Below, one piece after another: positions 26,419 to 35,677 of a stretch of DNA of 64,000 nt. Where the stretch lies: assembly GCA_020633195.1 (NCBI GenBank), contig JACKEC010000015.1, positions 1-64,000 of the forward strand, given 5' to 3'. Source of the stretch: Sandaracinaceae bacterium. GTDB taxonomy: Bacteria; Myxococcota_A; Polyangia; Polyangiales; Sandaracinaceae. The first letter of the stretch is position 1. Every line of letters starts with the position of its first letter. The position numbers were made by a program, and so were the translations under genes. The notes under the pieces are model-generated. The model saw only the letters and a list, made by a program, of their open reading frames with translations. It had not been told where the DNA came from and ran no database searches.

Positions 26419-27497
26419 AGCGCCAGGACCCCGGCGGCCGCTTCCATCAGCGCCACGCGTCCCTTGGTGACGGGGCTGCTCCCGTCGAGGAGCGCCGCCG
26501 TCTCGCGGAGGACGTGCTCGATCGTGAAGAGCGTCACGCCGTGGTCCACCGTCTTCTCGCCGCCCGGCACCGGCGACTGCCACGCCGTCATCACGTCGGT
26601 CTTGCCGTCGAGGATGGCGCGGACCGCGGCGTGCCCGAACCGGTTCGCGACCATGCGATCGAGGAACGACGGGTTGCCGCCGCGCACGAGGTGGCCGAGC
26701 ACCGTCGCCCGGATCGACACGTCGCCGAGCTCGTCGCCGATCGCCTCGGTCACCAGGCGCACGAGCTTGGTGCACGGGATCTCGACGCCCTCGGCCTTCA
26801 GGATCAGCACGCGCTGCTTGCCGCGGTCGTCGGAGAACGCGCGCCGGATCAGCGCCGCCACGTCCTCGACGATGCTCTCCTCGGTGCGGCCCTGCTCGCG
26901 GAAGAGCGCCGCGTCCGCGCCCGCCGCGACCGAGCCCGCCATGCAGAGGTAGCCGCTCTGCCGGCCCATCACCTCGACCACGAACGCCCGCCGGTGGCTC
27001 CGCGCCGTGTCGCTGATGCGGTCGCAGGCCTCGACGATCGTGTTCAGCGCGCTGTCGACGCCGATCGCGGTGCCCGTGCAGCCGATGTCGTGATCGATCG
27101 AGGCGGGGATGCCCACGACCTGGCAGCCGTGCTCGGTCGCGAGGGCGTGCGCGCCGGTGAGCGAGCCGTTGCCGCCGATCACGACGAGCCCGTCGAGCCG
27201 CTCCTTCATCGCCGCGGCGGCGACGGCGCGGCCCTCGGCCTCGTAGAACGCCTTGCACCGCGCGGTGCCGAGGAAGCTGCCGCCGAGGTTCGCGGACAGC
27301 TCGACCTCGCGCGTCGGCGTCAGCCCGCCCGGGGCCTGCCGCGTCAGCTCGCGGAAGCGCCCGTCGATGAGGCCCTGGTAGCCGCGCTCGACCCCGAGGA
27401 CGTGGACGCCGCGGCCGGCCGCGACGCGAGCCACCGCGTGGACCGCGGCGTTCATCCCGGGCGCGTCGCCGCCCGACGTGAGCACCCCGAGCGCCAC
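26415..27497 (-). CDS. pfkA: 6-phosphofructokinase (ATP-PFK family)
   Basis: The predicted protein has 360 residues, starting with GTG at 27497. Glycine-rich start: VLTSGGDAPGMNAAVHAVAR. Active-site region: GIPASIDHDIGCTGTAIG, with the catalytic Asp retained. Substrate-binding segment: FVVEVMGRQSGYLCMAGSVAAGADAAL. The ATP/PPi discriminating site reads GGNGS: the Gly typical of ATP-dependent enzymes is kept, but the usual Asp before it is Asn. It is coupled to the lipoprotein downstream and follows the 27500 gene by 2 bases. Confidence 0.92.
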   Translation of the reverse strand: MALGVLTSGGDAPGMNAAVHAVARVAAGRGVHVLGVERGYQGLIDGRFRELTRQAPGGLTPTREVELSANLGGSFLGTARCKAFYEAEGRAVAAAAMKERLDGLVVIGGNGSLTGAHALATEHGCQVVGIPASIDHDIGCTGTAIGVDSALNTIVEACDRISDTARSHRRAFVVEVMGRQSGYLCMAGSVAAGADAALFREQGRTEESIVEDVAALIRRAFSDDRGKQRVLILKAEGVEIPCTKLVRLVTEAIGDELGDVSIRATVLGHLVRGGNPSFLDRMVANRFGHAAVRAILDGKTDVMTAWQSPVPGGEKTVDHGVTLFTIEHVLRETAALLDGSSPVTKGRVALMEAAAGVLAL

Positions 27498-27499
27498 GG

Positions 27500-28033
27500 C
27501 TACTCCTCCTCGTCGCGATCCTCGTCCGCGTCCGCCTCGGGCAGCTCGGGCTCGACCTCGATCTCCTCGAGGAAGCGCCGCAGCAGGCCCTCGATCATGA
27601 GGTCGCGCTCGTCGTCGTCGATGCTGCCGTCCACGAACTTGCCGCGGACCTGCTGGTGCTTGATGCGGTACTGCCCGATCAGGGCCTTGTAACGGTCCTG
27701 CTGGGCCCAGATCCGCTTGTGGTTGCGCGCGTAGAGCGCGCCGAGGGAGGCCACGCTCGCGGCGGTCAGGATCATGCCGATCGGCCCGCCGAGCAGGAGC
27801 CGAAGCGCGACCACGACGGCGGCCGCGCCGGCCGCGCCGGTCAGCATCTTCTTGCCGCTCCCGGGCGCCGTCGCCTCGTTCCACGCCACCGACCAGGCCT
27901 CGCGCGAGGCCAGCAGCAGGGAGATGAAGTTGACGCGGCTGCCGCCCTTGTCCCAGTACGTCTTGATCGCCGCCTTGAGGAAGCCGTCGTACGACTTGTA
28001 CGCGTCCTCGAGATCCAGCTTCTCGTCCGCCAT
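27500..28033 (-). CDS. Hypothetical membrane protein
   Basis: The predicted protein has 177 residues, starting with ATG at 28033 (MADEKLDLEDAYKSYDG); longer frames upstream look non-coding. A central glycine/alanine hydrophobic region (GAAGAAAVVVALRLLLGGPIG then ILTAASVASLGALYA) forms one or two membrane helices. A basic helical segment and an acidic C-terminus (PEADADEDRDEEE) follow. I do not recognise a family. It is in an operon with pfkA (2-bp gap). Confidence 0.65.
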   Translation of the reverse strand: MADEKLDLEDAYKSYDGFLKAAIKTYWDKGGSRVNFISLLLASREAWSVAWNEATAPGSGKKMLTGAAGAAAVVVALRLLLGGPIGMILTAASVASLGALYARNHKRIWAQQDRYKALIGQYRIKHQQVRGKFVDGSIDDDERDLMIEGLLRRFLEEIEVEPELPEADADEDRDEEE

Positions 28034-28112
28034 GCCGGCAACGTACTCGATCCCCTCCGAGGCGCCCACCCTCGCTGATGCGGGGGGCCTCGGCGGCGTT
28101 ATCCTCCAGCAC

Positions 28113-30902
28113 GTGAAGCCCCTCCCCATCGCCGCCGTGGCCTGGCTCCTCGCGAGCGTCGCCGCCGCCCAGGCCGCTCCCTGCGCCTCGGTCGACGCGT
28201 GCGCGCAGGCCCTGTCGAGGGGCCAGCACGAGGTGGCACTCGCGGGGCTCACGGCGCTCGCCGCGCGCCCGGCGACTCGCGACGCGGCGTCGCTGGGCCT
28301 CGCGCGCGTCTACCTCGAGACCGGCCGCTACGGCGACGCGGCCGCCCTCGCGCGCGCCGGGCAGGCGCGGCAGCGCGTCGAGGCCAGCACGCTGCTCGGC
28401 GAGGCCGAGATGGCGCAGGGCCACCTCGACGACGCGGAGCGCGCGCTGAGCTCCGTGGGCAACGAGCCGTCCGCGCACCGCGCGCGGTTGTTGCTGGGGC
28501 GGCTCCTGATCCGTCGCGGGCGCGCGGCCGACGCGCGGCGCCCGCTCATGGCGCTGATCCAGGCCTACAACGACGAGTCGATCCGCCCGCAGGACGCCGA
28601 GGGGCTGGGCTACGTCGCCGTCGCCGCGCACCTGCTGAACAGCCCGCACGACGCCAACGACGCGTTCCAGGAGTCGACCCGGGCGGACCCGCGCCGCGTC
28701 GAGACGCAGCTGGACTGGGCCGAGCTGTTCATGTCGCACTGGGACCCCGGCCACGCCGAGGAGTCGGTGCGCGCGGCGCTCGATGTGAACCCGAACAGCC
28801 CCCGGGCGCGGGCCCTCCTCGCGCGGCTGATGCTCGACCAGTCGCTCGACTTCACCCACGCCGAGGAGGAGCTCGCGCGCGCCCTCGCGGTGAACCCGAA
28901 CCTCGTGATGGCGCACGTGACCCGCGCGGGGATCGCGATCCGGGACATGGACCTCTCGGCCGCCGACCAGCACCTCGAGCGCGCGCTCGCCGTGGATCCG
29001 AACGACCTCGAGGCGCTGAGCGTGCGGGCGGTGATCCCGTTCCTCCGCGGCGACACGCGCGCCTACCAGGCGGCGACCCGCGCCGTCCTCGAGCGCAACG
29101 CGCGCTACGCCACGATGTACGTCGCCATCGCCGAGTACGGCGACTGGGAGCACCGCTACCCGGAGCTCGTCGAGCTCGCCCGGGAGGGGATCCGCGTCGA
29201 CCCCGGCGACCCGCGCGTCCGCGCGATCCTGGGCATCAACCTCCTGCGCGTCGGCCGTGAGGAGGAGGGCCTCGCCGCGCTGCGCGAGGCCTGGGATCGC
29301 GATCACTTCAACGTCCGCGTCTACAACCTGCTCGAGCTCTGGGACAACACGATCACCCCCAGCTACGAGGAGGTGGCGGCGGGCCCCCTCGTGTTCCGCC
29401 TCCACCGCGAGGAGCGCGCGGTGATGGGCCCGACCGTCACCGAGACGCTGACCGGCGCGTGGAACGACATGCGGCGCCGCTACGGCTTCACGCCGCAGAC
29501 GCCGGTGCACATCGAGATGTACAGCGACCCGGAGCACTTCTCGGTGCGCACGAGCGGGCTGCCGAACATCGGCGTGCAGGGCGTGTGCTTCGGCCAGGTC
29601 ATCACCGCGCTGTCGCCCCGCGCGGGCCCGTTCAACTGGGGCCAGATCACGTGGCACGAGCTCGCCCACGTCTTCCACCTGCAGCTCTCGCACAACCGCG
29701 TCCCGCGCTGGTTCACCGAGGGCCTCGCCGAGTACGAGACGATGATCGCGCGGCCCGAGTGGCAGCGTGAAGAAGACTTTCGATTGTACCGGGCGCTCGC
29801 CGCGGATCGCCTGCCGCCGGTGGCGCAGCTCAACCACGCCTTCACCCACGCGCGGAGCGCCGACGCGATCACCGTCGCCTACTACGCGAGCTCCATGCTC
29901 GTGAAGTACATCGTCGACACGTACGGCTTCGACCGCGTCCCGCGCATGCTGCGCGCGTGGGGCGAGGACCGCTCGAGCGAGGACGTCGTGCAGCGCGTGC
30001 TCGGGATCTCGATCGAGCAGCTCGACAGGGACTTCCGCGCGCACACGGCCCAGCGGCTTGCCGGGCGCGCCGACGACTTCGCGGTCGACTTCGCCGCCTA
30101 CGAGGACCTCGACGCGATCCGCGCGGTCGCCGAGCAGGCCCCGACCGACGCGGACGCGCAGGCCGCGCTCGCGGCGGCGCTGACCGCCCACGGCGCCGAC
30201 CCGAACGAGGCGATGACCGCGGTCCGCGCCGCCCTGCGCCTCGACGCCGACCACCCGGTGGCCCGCCTCGTCGCCGCGCGCCTCGCCGTGGGTCGGCGCG
30301 ACACGCGCACCGCCGCGGCCGATCTGCGGCTGTTCTTCGCGAGCGGTCACGACGGCTACGAGCCGCGGCTCCTCGCCGCCCGCGTCGCGATCGCGCGCGA
30401 GCGGATCGGGGACGCGCGCGCCGCCCTCGAGGCCGCGACCCGCATCGACCCGGGTCGCGTCGAGGCGTGGCAGGGCCTCGGCGAGATCGCCGAGCGCACC
30501 CACGACGAGGCCCTGCAGCTCGACGTGCTCCGTCACCTCGTGGACGTCGACCAGCACGACCGGGCCGCGAACTTCCAGCTCATGGAGCACCTCGCCGCCG
30601 CCGGTGACTGGGCCGGGCTCCGCGAGTACGGCGCCCGCGGCGTGCTCGTCGACCCGCTGCACGCGGAGGCGCGGCGCCTCTACGCCGAGGCGCTGCTCCA
30701 CGACCCGCTCGACGCGCGCGCCGCGCTCGCGCAGGCCGATCTCGCGCTCGCCGCCGAGCCCGAGGCGCCCGCGCAGGCGCACCTCACGCGGGCCCGGGCG
30801 CTGATGGCGCTGCGGCGCCGGCGCGACGCGCAGGCGGCGGTCGACGCGGCGATCGCGGCGGACGCCTCCGTCGCCGAGGCCGCCCGCGCCCTGCTGCGGT
30901 AA
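28113..30902 (+). CDS. Secreted TPR protein with HExxH metallopeptidase-like domain
   Basis: The predicted protein has 929 residues. The GTG at 28113 opens a signal peptide (VKPLPIAAVAWLLASVAAAQA). Residues about 30-420 are TPR-type helical repeats with Ala/Gly/Leu spacing. Residues about 430-680 resemble a gluzincin (peptidase MA-like) domain: HELAH at 515-519 with a downstream Glu in WFTEGLAEYE. More TPRs follow to the end. The expected location is periplasm or surface. The HExxH plus Glu pattern supports zinc binding; protease activity and substrate are unknown. It starts 79 bp from the divergent 28033 gene. Confidence 0.8.
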   Translation: MKPLPIAAVAWLLASVAAAQAAPCASVDACAQALSRGQHEVALAGLTALAARPATRDAASLGLARVYLETGRYGDAAALARAGQARQRVEASTLLGEAEMAQGHLDDAERALSSVGNEPSAHRARLLLGRLLIRRGRAADARRPLMALIQAYNDESIRPQDAEGLGYVAVAAHLLNSPHDANDAFQESTRADPRRVETQLDWAELFMSHWDPGHAEESVRAALDVNPNSPRARALLARLMLDQSLDFTHAEEELARALAVNPNLVMAHVTRAGIAIRDMDLSAADQHLERALAVDPNDLEALSVRAVIPFLRGDTRAYQAATRAVLERNARYATMYVAIAEYGDWEHRYPELVELAREGIRVDPGDPRVRAILGINLLRVGREEEGLAALREAWDRDHFNVRVYNLLELWDNTITPSYEEVAAGPLVFRLHREERAVMGPTVTETLTGAWNDMRRRYGFTPQTPVHIEMYSDPEHFSVRTSGLPNIGVQGVCFGQVITALSPRAGPFNWGQITWHELAHVFHLQLSHNRVPRWFTEGLAEYETMIARPEWQREEDFRLYRALAADRLPPVAQLNHAFTHARSADAITVAYYASSMLVKYIVDTYGFDRVPRMLRAWGEDRSSEDVVQRVLGISIEQLDRDFRAHTAQRLAGRADDFAVDFAAYEDLDAIRAVAEQAPTDADAQAALAAALTAHGADPNEAMTAVRAALRLDADHPVARLVAARLAVGRRDTRTAAADLRLFFASGHDGYEPRLLAARVAIARERIGDARAALEAATRIDPGRVEAWQGLGEIAERTHDEALQLDVLRHLVDVDQHDRAANFQLMEHLAAAGDWAGLREYGARGVLVDPLHAEARRLYAEALLHDPLDARAALAQADLALAAEPEAPAQAHLTRARALMALRRRRDAQAAVDAAIAADASVAEAARALLR

Positions 30903-30951
30903 CTAGCCCCGAAGGTGCCCTCGCGGGCCGCGCATTCTACGCTGACGCACG

Positions 30952-32886
30952 ATGGCTGCCCGCGCCCCGCGGCTGACGATCCCGACCCGCATCTTCCTGA
31001 GCATCGTGCTCGTGCTGATCTTCTTCGGCACCGCGAGCGGGGCGAGCTTGTATCAGCACCAGCGCACGACGCAGCGCCTGCGCCTGTTGCAGGAGGGCTA
31101 CCTGCCCCTGGCCACCTCGATCGCGCGCGCGATGGCGCAGCAGGCCGTCTTCGAGGCCACCCTCGAGCGCCTCGTCGACGGGCGCGGGGTCGCGAACGCT
31201 CGCTGGTACCTCGACGGCGCGCGTCGGATCCGGCCCGCGGACCTCGACCGCGTGATGGTCCACCTGCGCCGCGCGCGCCGCCTCCAGCTGCCGAGCGAGG
31301 ACGCCAGCGCGCTCGTCGAGATCGAGGGCGGCCTGACCGACGTCCGCGCCGCCTACGTCGAGAGCGAGGATCGCTTCGACGCCCTCTACGACGCGCTCGA
31401 GCGCGAGGACGCGGGGCAGGCCCACCAGGTCGGGCTGTCCCTCAAGACCGGCGAGGCGACCGCCGGGCGGCGGCTCCGCGGGACCTCCGCGCTCGTCCAG
31501 CGCCGCATGGACGAGGTCAGCCGCGCGGCCGCCGAGCAGGAGCAGCAGTTCGTCTACCTCGTGACCGCGATGGCCTTCGTCGCGCTCCTCGTCGGCCTCG
31601 TCGTGCTGTGGTGGAGCCACCGCCTCCTGGCGCCGCTGCCCTTGCTGCAGCGCCGGGTCGCCGCCGTCGCGCGCGGCGACCTCGACGACAAGATCGCGCC
31701 CGCGCGGGACGACGAGATCGGTCAGCTCACGACCGAGTTCGAACGCATGGTCGACGCGGTCGCGGCGCGCGACCGTCAGCTCCGCGACGCCGCCGAGATC
31801 CTCCGCGAGCTCCAGAAGATGCAGGAGCAGATCGTCACCGGCCTGCGCGCGGGCGTCCTCGTGGTCGACGGCTCCGGCGTGCTCCGCACCACCAACCGCG
31901 CGGCCGCGGTCGTGCTGGGGGTGGACGCCGCCGACGTGGATCGCCCCCTCTCGGAGCTCGAGGTGGTCGGCCGCCTCCCCGCGCTCGCCGAGGCCATCCG
32001 CCGCGTCGCCGAGGGCGGCGAGCGCGCGTCGCTGTCGGCGGCGCCCTTCGGCGATCGCTTCGTCGACGTGCTCGTGACCCCCTTCGGCATCGACGGCGGC
32101 GACGACGGCCGGCGCGGCGTCCTCGTGGTCGCCGACGACGTGACCGACGAGGTGAAGACCAAGGCGCGCCTCATCCAGACCGAGCGCCTCGCCGCGATCG
32201 GCCGCATGGCCGCGCACGTGACCCACGAGGTCCGCAACCCGCTCTCGAGCATCGGCCTCAACGTCGAGCTCCTCGAGGAGGAGCTCGAGGGCGTCGGCGT
32301 CGAATCGAAAGCCATCTTGCGGTCCATCACCCGCGAGATCGATCGCCTGACCGAGATCACCGAGGAGTACCTGCGCCTCGCGCGGCTGCCGATCCCGCGG
32401 CTCGAGCCCGAGCGGCTCGGCGACATCGTCGAGGAGGTCGGCCGCTTCGTGGCCCGCGAGCTCGAGACCTCGGGCATCACGCTGCGCGTCGAGGTCGGCG
32501 CGGACCTGCCGCTCGTCGCGGCCGACGAGTCGCAGATCCGGCAGGCGCTGCTGAACCTGCTGCGCAACGCCAAGGACGCGATGCCCGACGGGGGCGAGGT
32601 CGGCCTCGACGCGCGCGCGGTCGATGGCGGCCTCGAGATCCGCGTCCGCGATCGCGGGGAGGGCATCGCCCCCGAGGCGGCGCTGCACATCTTCGACCTC
32701 TTCTACTCCACCAAGGATCGCGGGACCGGGCTCGGCTTGCCGCTGACCCAGCAGATCGTCGCCGCCCACGGCGGCACCATCCGCTGCCAGGACGCCGAGG
32801 GCGGCGGCACCGTGTTCACGATGTGGTTCCCGGAGTCGCGCCCCGACGAAGGCGCCGTCGAGGTGGCTGTTCGCCACGAGGGATGA
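30952..32886 (+). CDS. Membrane-bound sensor histidine kinase
   Basis: The predicted protein has 644 residues. Two transmembrane helices (IPTRIFLSIVLVLIFFGTAS; FVYLVTAMAFVALLVGLVVLW) flank a helical periplasmic sensor. Next are a HAMP-like linker (RRVAAVARGDLDDKIAPARDDE), a PAS-like region (LRAGVLVVDGSGVLRTTNRAA), the HisKA phospho-acceptor (AAHVTHEVRNPLSSIGLN) and a HATPase_c domain with the N-box LLNLLRNAKDAMPDGG and G-boxes VRDRGEGIAPE and DRGTGLGLPL. No response regulator is adjacent, so it is an orphan kinase here. rph follows with a 12-bp gap. Confidence 0.9.
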   Translation: MAARAPRLTIPTRIFLSIVLVLIFFGTASGASLYQHQRTTQRLRLLQEGYLPLATSIARAMAQQAVFEATLERLVDGRGVANARWYLDGARRIRPADLDRVMVHLRRARRLQLPSEDASALVEIEGGLTDVRAAYVESEDRFDALYDALEREDAGQAHQVGLSLKTGEATAGRRLRGTSALVQRRMDEVSRAAAEQEQQFVYLVTAMAFVALLVGLVVLWWSHRLLAPLPLLQRRVAAVARGDLDDKIAPARDDEIGQLTTEFERMVDAVAARDRQLRDAAEILRELQKMQEQIVTGLRAGVLVVDGSGVLRTTNRAAAVVLGVDAADVDRPLSELEVVGRLPALAEAIRRVAEGGERASLSAAPFGDRFVDVLVTPFGIDGGDDGRRGVLVVADDVTDEVKTKARLIQTERLAAIGRMAAHVTHEVRNPLSSIGLNVELLEEELEGVGVESKAILRSITREIDRLTEITEEYLRLARLPIPRLEPERLGDIVEEVGRFVARELETSGITLRVEVGADLPLVAADESQIRQALLNLLRNAKDAMPDGGEVGLDARAVDGGLEIRVRDRGEGIAPEAALHIFDLFYSTKDRGTGLGLPLTQQIVAAHGGTIRCQDAEGGGTVFTMWFPESRPDEGAVEVAVRHEG

Positions 32887-32898
32887 TAGGCGTGGCGG

Positions 32899-33651
32899 AT
32901 GGCCACGCGCAGCGACGGGCGGAGCAGCGACGCTCCGAGGGAAATCACCATCGAGACCGGGGTGCAGCGCTTCCCCGAGGGCTCCGTCATCTACCGGTGC
33001 GGCAAGACCGCCGTCCTCATCGCCGCGTCGATCGAGGACTCCGTGCCGCACTGGATGAAGGGGCGCGGCGCGGGCTGGGTCACCGCCGAGTACGAGATGC
33101 ACCCGCGCAGCAACCCGGAGCGTCAGCGGCGCGCCCGCACGCGCGGCAACATCGACGGCCGGAGCTCCGAGATCCAGCGCCTCATCGCGCGCTCGCTGCG
33201 GGCGGCGGTCGACACCAAGAAGCTCGGCGAGCGGATGATCACCGTCGACTGCGACGTGCTCGACGCCGACGGCGGCACCCGCACCGCGTCGATCACCGGC
33301 GGCTTCGTGGCGCTCGCGATGGCGCTCGATCACCTGCGCAAGCAGGGCCTCGTGCAGCCGGGCGTGATCCGGCGCGAGGTCGCGGCGATCAGCGTGGGCA
33401 TGGTCGACGGCAAGCACCTCGTGGACCTCTGCTACGAGGAGGACTCGGCCGCGGAGGTCGACCTCAACGTCGTCGCGACGGGCCCCGACGAGGTCGTCGA
33501 GGTGCAGGGCACCGCCGAGGGCGCGCCCGTCCCGAAGGCCGACTTCGACAAGCTCCTCGACCTCGGCCTCGGCGCCATCCCGACCCTCGTCGCGCGCCAG
33601 CGCGAGGCGCTCGCCGCGTACGGCGTCGACATCGCGCGGCTGAAGGCATGA
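32899..33651 (+). CDS. rph: Ribonuclease PH
   Basis: The predicted protein has 250 residues. It is the phosphorolytic 3'-5' exoribonuclease that trims tRNA 3' ends. Typical segments: GVQRFPEGSVIYRCGKTAVL, GRGAGWVTAEYEMHPRSNPERQR, GRSSEIQRLIARSLRAAVD, and the catalytic-site region ITVDCDVLDADGGTRTASIT. The stop overlaps the rdgB start (ATGA), a common gene order. Confidence 0.95.
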   Translation: MATRSDGRSSDAPREITIETGVQRFPEGSVIYRCGKTAVLIAASIEDSVPHWMKGRGAGWVTAEYEMHPRSNPERQRRARTRGNIDGRSSEIQRLIARSLRAAVDTKKLGERMITVDCDVLDADGGTRTASITGGFVALAMALDHLRKQGLVQPGVIRREVAAISVGMVDGKHLVDLCYEEDSAAEVDLNVVATGPDEVVEVQGTAEGAPVPKADFDKLLDLGLGAIPTLVARQREALAAYGVDIARLKA

Positions 33652-34274
33652 GGCTCCTCGTCGCCACCCGGAACGCGGGCAAGGTCCGTGAGCTCGCGCG
33701 GCTCTTCGCCGACCTCGAGGGCGTCGAGCTCGTGGGCCTCGACGCCTACCCCGACGTCGCCGACGTCGTCGAGGACGCCGACACCTTCGAGGGCAACGCC
33801 GCGAAGAAGGCCTTCGAGGTCGCCGAGGCGGTGGGGCTGCCGACCGTGGCCGACGACAGCGGCCTCGTCGTCGACGCGCTCGACGGCGCGCCCGGCGTGT
33901 ACTCCGCGCGCTACGCGGGCGGGCACGGCGACGACGACGCCAACAACGACAAGCTCCTCCGCGAGCTCGAGCCCGTCGCGGACGCCGACCGCACCGGCCG
34001 CTTCGTCTGCGTGCTCGCGTTCGCCGATCCGTCGGGCCCGCTCGGCGCCGAGGTGCACCTCGAGGACGGCGCGATCGAAGGCCACATCCTGCGCGAGGCG
34101 CGGGGCGCCGGCGGCTTCGGCTACGACCCGCTGTTCCTGCCGATCGGCGAGACCCGCACCACCGCCGAGATGCCCGCCGCGGAGAAGAACGCCATCTCCC
34201 ACCGCGCCGTCGCCTCGGGCAAGATGCGGGACTTCCTGCGCGGCTACCTCAGCGATCACCCGAAGAGGCGATGA
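33648..34274 (+). CDS. rdgB: RdgB/HAM1 family non-canonical purine NTP pyrophosphatase
   Basis: The predicted protein has 208 residues. It hydrolyses XTP, ITP and dITP to monophosphates. The ATG at 33648 overlaps the rph stop. Signature segments: LVATRNAGKVRELARLF, TFEGNAAKKAFEVAEAVGLP, VADDSGLVVDALDGAPGVYS, GFGYDPLFLP and MPAAEKNAISHRAVA. The stop overlaps the start of the GST-like gene. Confidence 0.95.
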   Translation: MRLLVATRNAGKVRELARLFADLEGVELVGLDAYPDVADVVEDADTFEGNAAKKAFEVAEAVGLPTVADDSGLVVDALDGAPGVYSARYAGGHGDDDANNDKLLRELEPVADADRTGRFVCVLAFADPSGPLGAEVHLEDGAIEGHILREARGAGGFGYDPLFLPIGETRTTAEMPAAEKNAISHRAVASGKMRDFLRGYLSDHPKRR

Positions 34275-35020
34275 TGGTCGAGACCACGATCGAGTCCGAC
34301 ACCTATCGGCTGTACTACTGGCCCGGCCTCCCGGGGCGGGGTGAGTTCGTGCGGCTGATCCTCGAGGAGGCGGGCGCGCCGTACCTCGACATGGCGCGGC
34401 TGCCCAAGGCGGCGGGCGGGGGCGTCGAGCGGATCCTCGAGCTGCGTCGCGGCGAGGTCGCGGGCCTGCCTCCGTACGCGCCGCCCATGCTGCGGGCCGG
34501 GGGCGTCGTCCTCGCGCAGACCGCCGTCATCTGCGACTACCTGGGCCAGCAATTCGCCCTGACGCCGCCGGGTGAGATGGGCCGCCTCGCGGCGCTCCAG
34601 ATTCAGCTCACCATCATGGACGTCGTCGCCGAGGTGCACGACACCCACCACCCCGTCGGGGCGGGCAAGTACTACGAAGAGCAGAAGGCCGAGGCGGCCG
34701 TCGCCGCGCGCGCGTTCGTGACCGACCGGCTCCCCGCGTGGCTCGCCTACTTCGAGCGCGTCGCCACCCGCTCGCCGGGCGACTACCTCCTCGGCGAAGA
34801 GCTCGGCTACGTCGACCTGAGCCTGTGGCACCTCGTCGCAGGCCTGCGCTACGCGTTCCCGAAGGCGATGGCCAAGCAGAGCGCGCCGGCCGTGTTCAGG
34901 ATCGCCGAGCGCGTCCGCGAGCGCCCCAGCATCGAGCGCTACGTCACGAGCGAGCGGCGGCTCCCCTTCAACGAGCAAGGCATCTTTCGGTACTACAGCG
35001 AGCTCGACTTCGAGGGGTGA
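34271..35020 (+). CDS. Glutathione S-transferase family protein
   Basis: The predicted protein has 249 residues. The start is ATG at 34271 (or 34274), overlapping rdgB. The N-terminal thioredoxin-fold region reads YRLYYWPGLPGRGEFVRLILEEAG, matching the sigma/alpha-type GST pattern with a Tyr near the N-terminus. It continues with APPMLRAGGVVLAQTAVICDYLG (the conserved SxA.I..Yl region). The C-terminal half is all-helical and contains a canonical helix-cap-like segment. The substrate is unknown. The 3' end overlaps the convergent gene at 34993 by 28 bp. Confidence 0.85.
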   Translation: MMVETTIESDTYRLYYWPGLPGRGEFVRLILEEAGAPYLDMARLPKAAGGGVERILELRRGEVAGLPPYAPPMLRAGGVVLAQTAVICDYLGQQFALTPPGEMGRLAALQIQLTIMDVVAEVHDTHHPVGAGKYYEEQKAEAAVAARAFVTDRLPAWLAYFERVATRSPGDYLLGEELGYVDLSLWHLVAGLRYAFPKAMAKQSAPAVFRIAERVRERPSIERYVTSERRLPFNEQGIFRYYSELDFEG

Positions 35021-35427
35021 AGCATCAGCGTCCGCTGCGCGCGCAGCTCGCCGAAGCGCCCGAACACCCGCGCGACCCCGCGCGCCGTCCAGCTGCTGAC
35101 CTTGAACGTCGCCGCGAGCCCCGCGGCCGCCACCCCGACCGCGAGCGCCACCGCGCCGCCCACCACGCAGAGCGCCGCGAAGACCACCAGCAGCGCGGCC
35201 ACGATCGCCGCGCCGACCGCGACGCAGGCGAGCGCGATCACCGCGATCACCACCGTCCCGACCGCCCCGACCACCGCGAGGGCCATCCCGAACAGCGTCG
35301 CTGCCGTCACCGTCAGCCCCGTCGCGCCGACCCAGCCGAGACTCTTCGAAAGCCGCTCCAGGGCCCCGCGGGGAGCCTCCCCCAGGTCCAGCACGGCCTC
35401 GTCCATCGTGTACGCGTGCGCGCTCAT
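34993..35427 (-). CDS. Hypothetical membrane protein, Gly/Ala/Val-rich
   Basis: The predicted protein has 144 residues. The N-terminus is hydrophilic and resembles a short signature (MSAHAYTMDEAVLDLGEAPR). About 80 residues of almost unbroken hydrophobic Ala/Val/Gly sequence follow, forming three or four helices. A short C-terminal basic part comes last. The 3' end overlaps the GST gene by 28 bp in convergent orientation. Function is unknown. Confidence 0.6.
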   Translation of the reverse strand: MSAHAYTMDEAVLDLGEAPRGALERLSKSLGWVGATGLTVTAATLFGMALAVVGAVGTVVIAVIALACVAVGAAIVAALLVVFAALCVVGGAVALAVGVAAAGLAATFKVSSWTARGVARVFGRFGELRAQRTLMLHPSKSSSL

Positions 35428-35518
35428 GCAGGCCCTACGGCCCCCGAGCGAAGACTATTTCACCCTTCGCCTCCGACGTGGCCGCCCCGGGGGAAAGCCG
35501 CTAGGATCCCGCCAACTT

Positions 35519-35592
35519 CGGGGTGTCGCACAGCCAGGTAGTGCACGAGCTTTGGGTGCTCGTTGTCGCGGGTTCGAATCCCGCCACCCCGA
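35519..35592 (+). tRNA. tRNA-Pro (anticodon TGG)
   Basis: Cloverleaf folds by eye: acceptor CGGGGTG/CACCCCG with discriminator A, D-arm GCAC/GTGC, anticodon stem CGAGC/GCTCG with loop TTTGGGT (anticodon TGG), and T-arm GCGGG-TTCGAAT-CCCGC. CCA is not encoded. A TAGGAT element at 35502-35507 is a plausible -10 box. The next tRNA begins 11 bp downstream, so they are likely co-transcribed. Confidence 0.93.
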
Positions 35593-35603
35593 CTGGACCC
35601 CGA

Positions 35604-35677
35604 GCGCCCGTAGCTCAGCCGGATAGAGCGGCGGCCTTCTAAGCCGATGGTCACAGGTTCGAATCCTGTCGGGCGCG
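35604..35677 (+). tRNA. tRNA-Arg (anticodon TCT)
   Basis: Acceptor GCGCCCG/CGGGCGC with discriminator G, D-arm GCTC/GAGC, anticodon stem GCGGC/GCCGA with loop CTTCTAA (anticodon TCT), and T-arm ACAGG-TTCGAAT-CCTGT. The G-A pair closing the anticodon stem is unusual. CCA is not encoded. Its 3' end is imperfectly repeated 155 bases downstream, and the defence island begins right after it. Confidence 0.93.
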
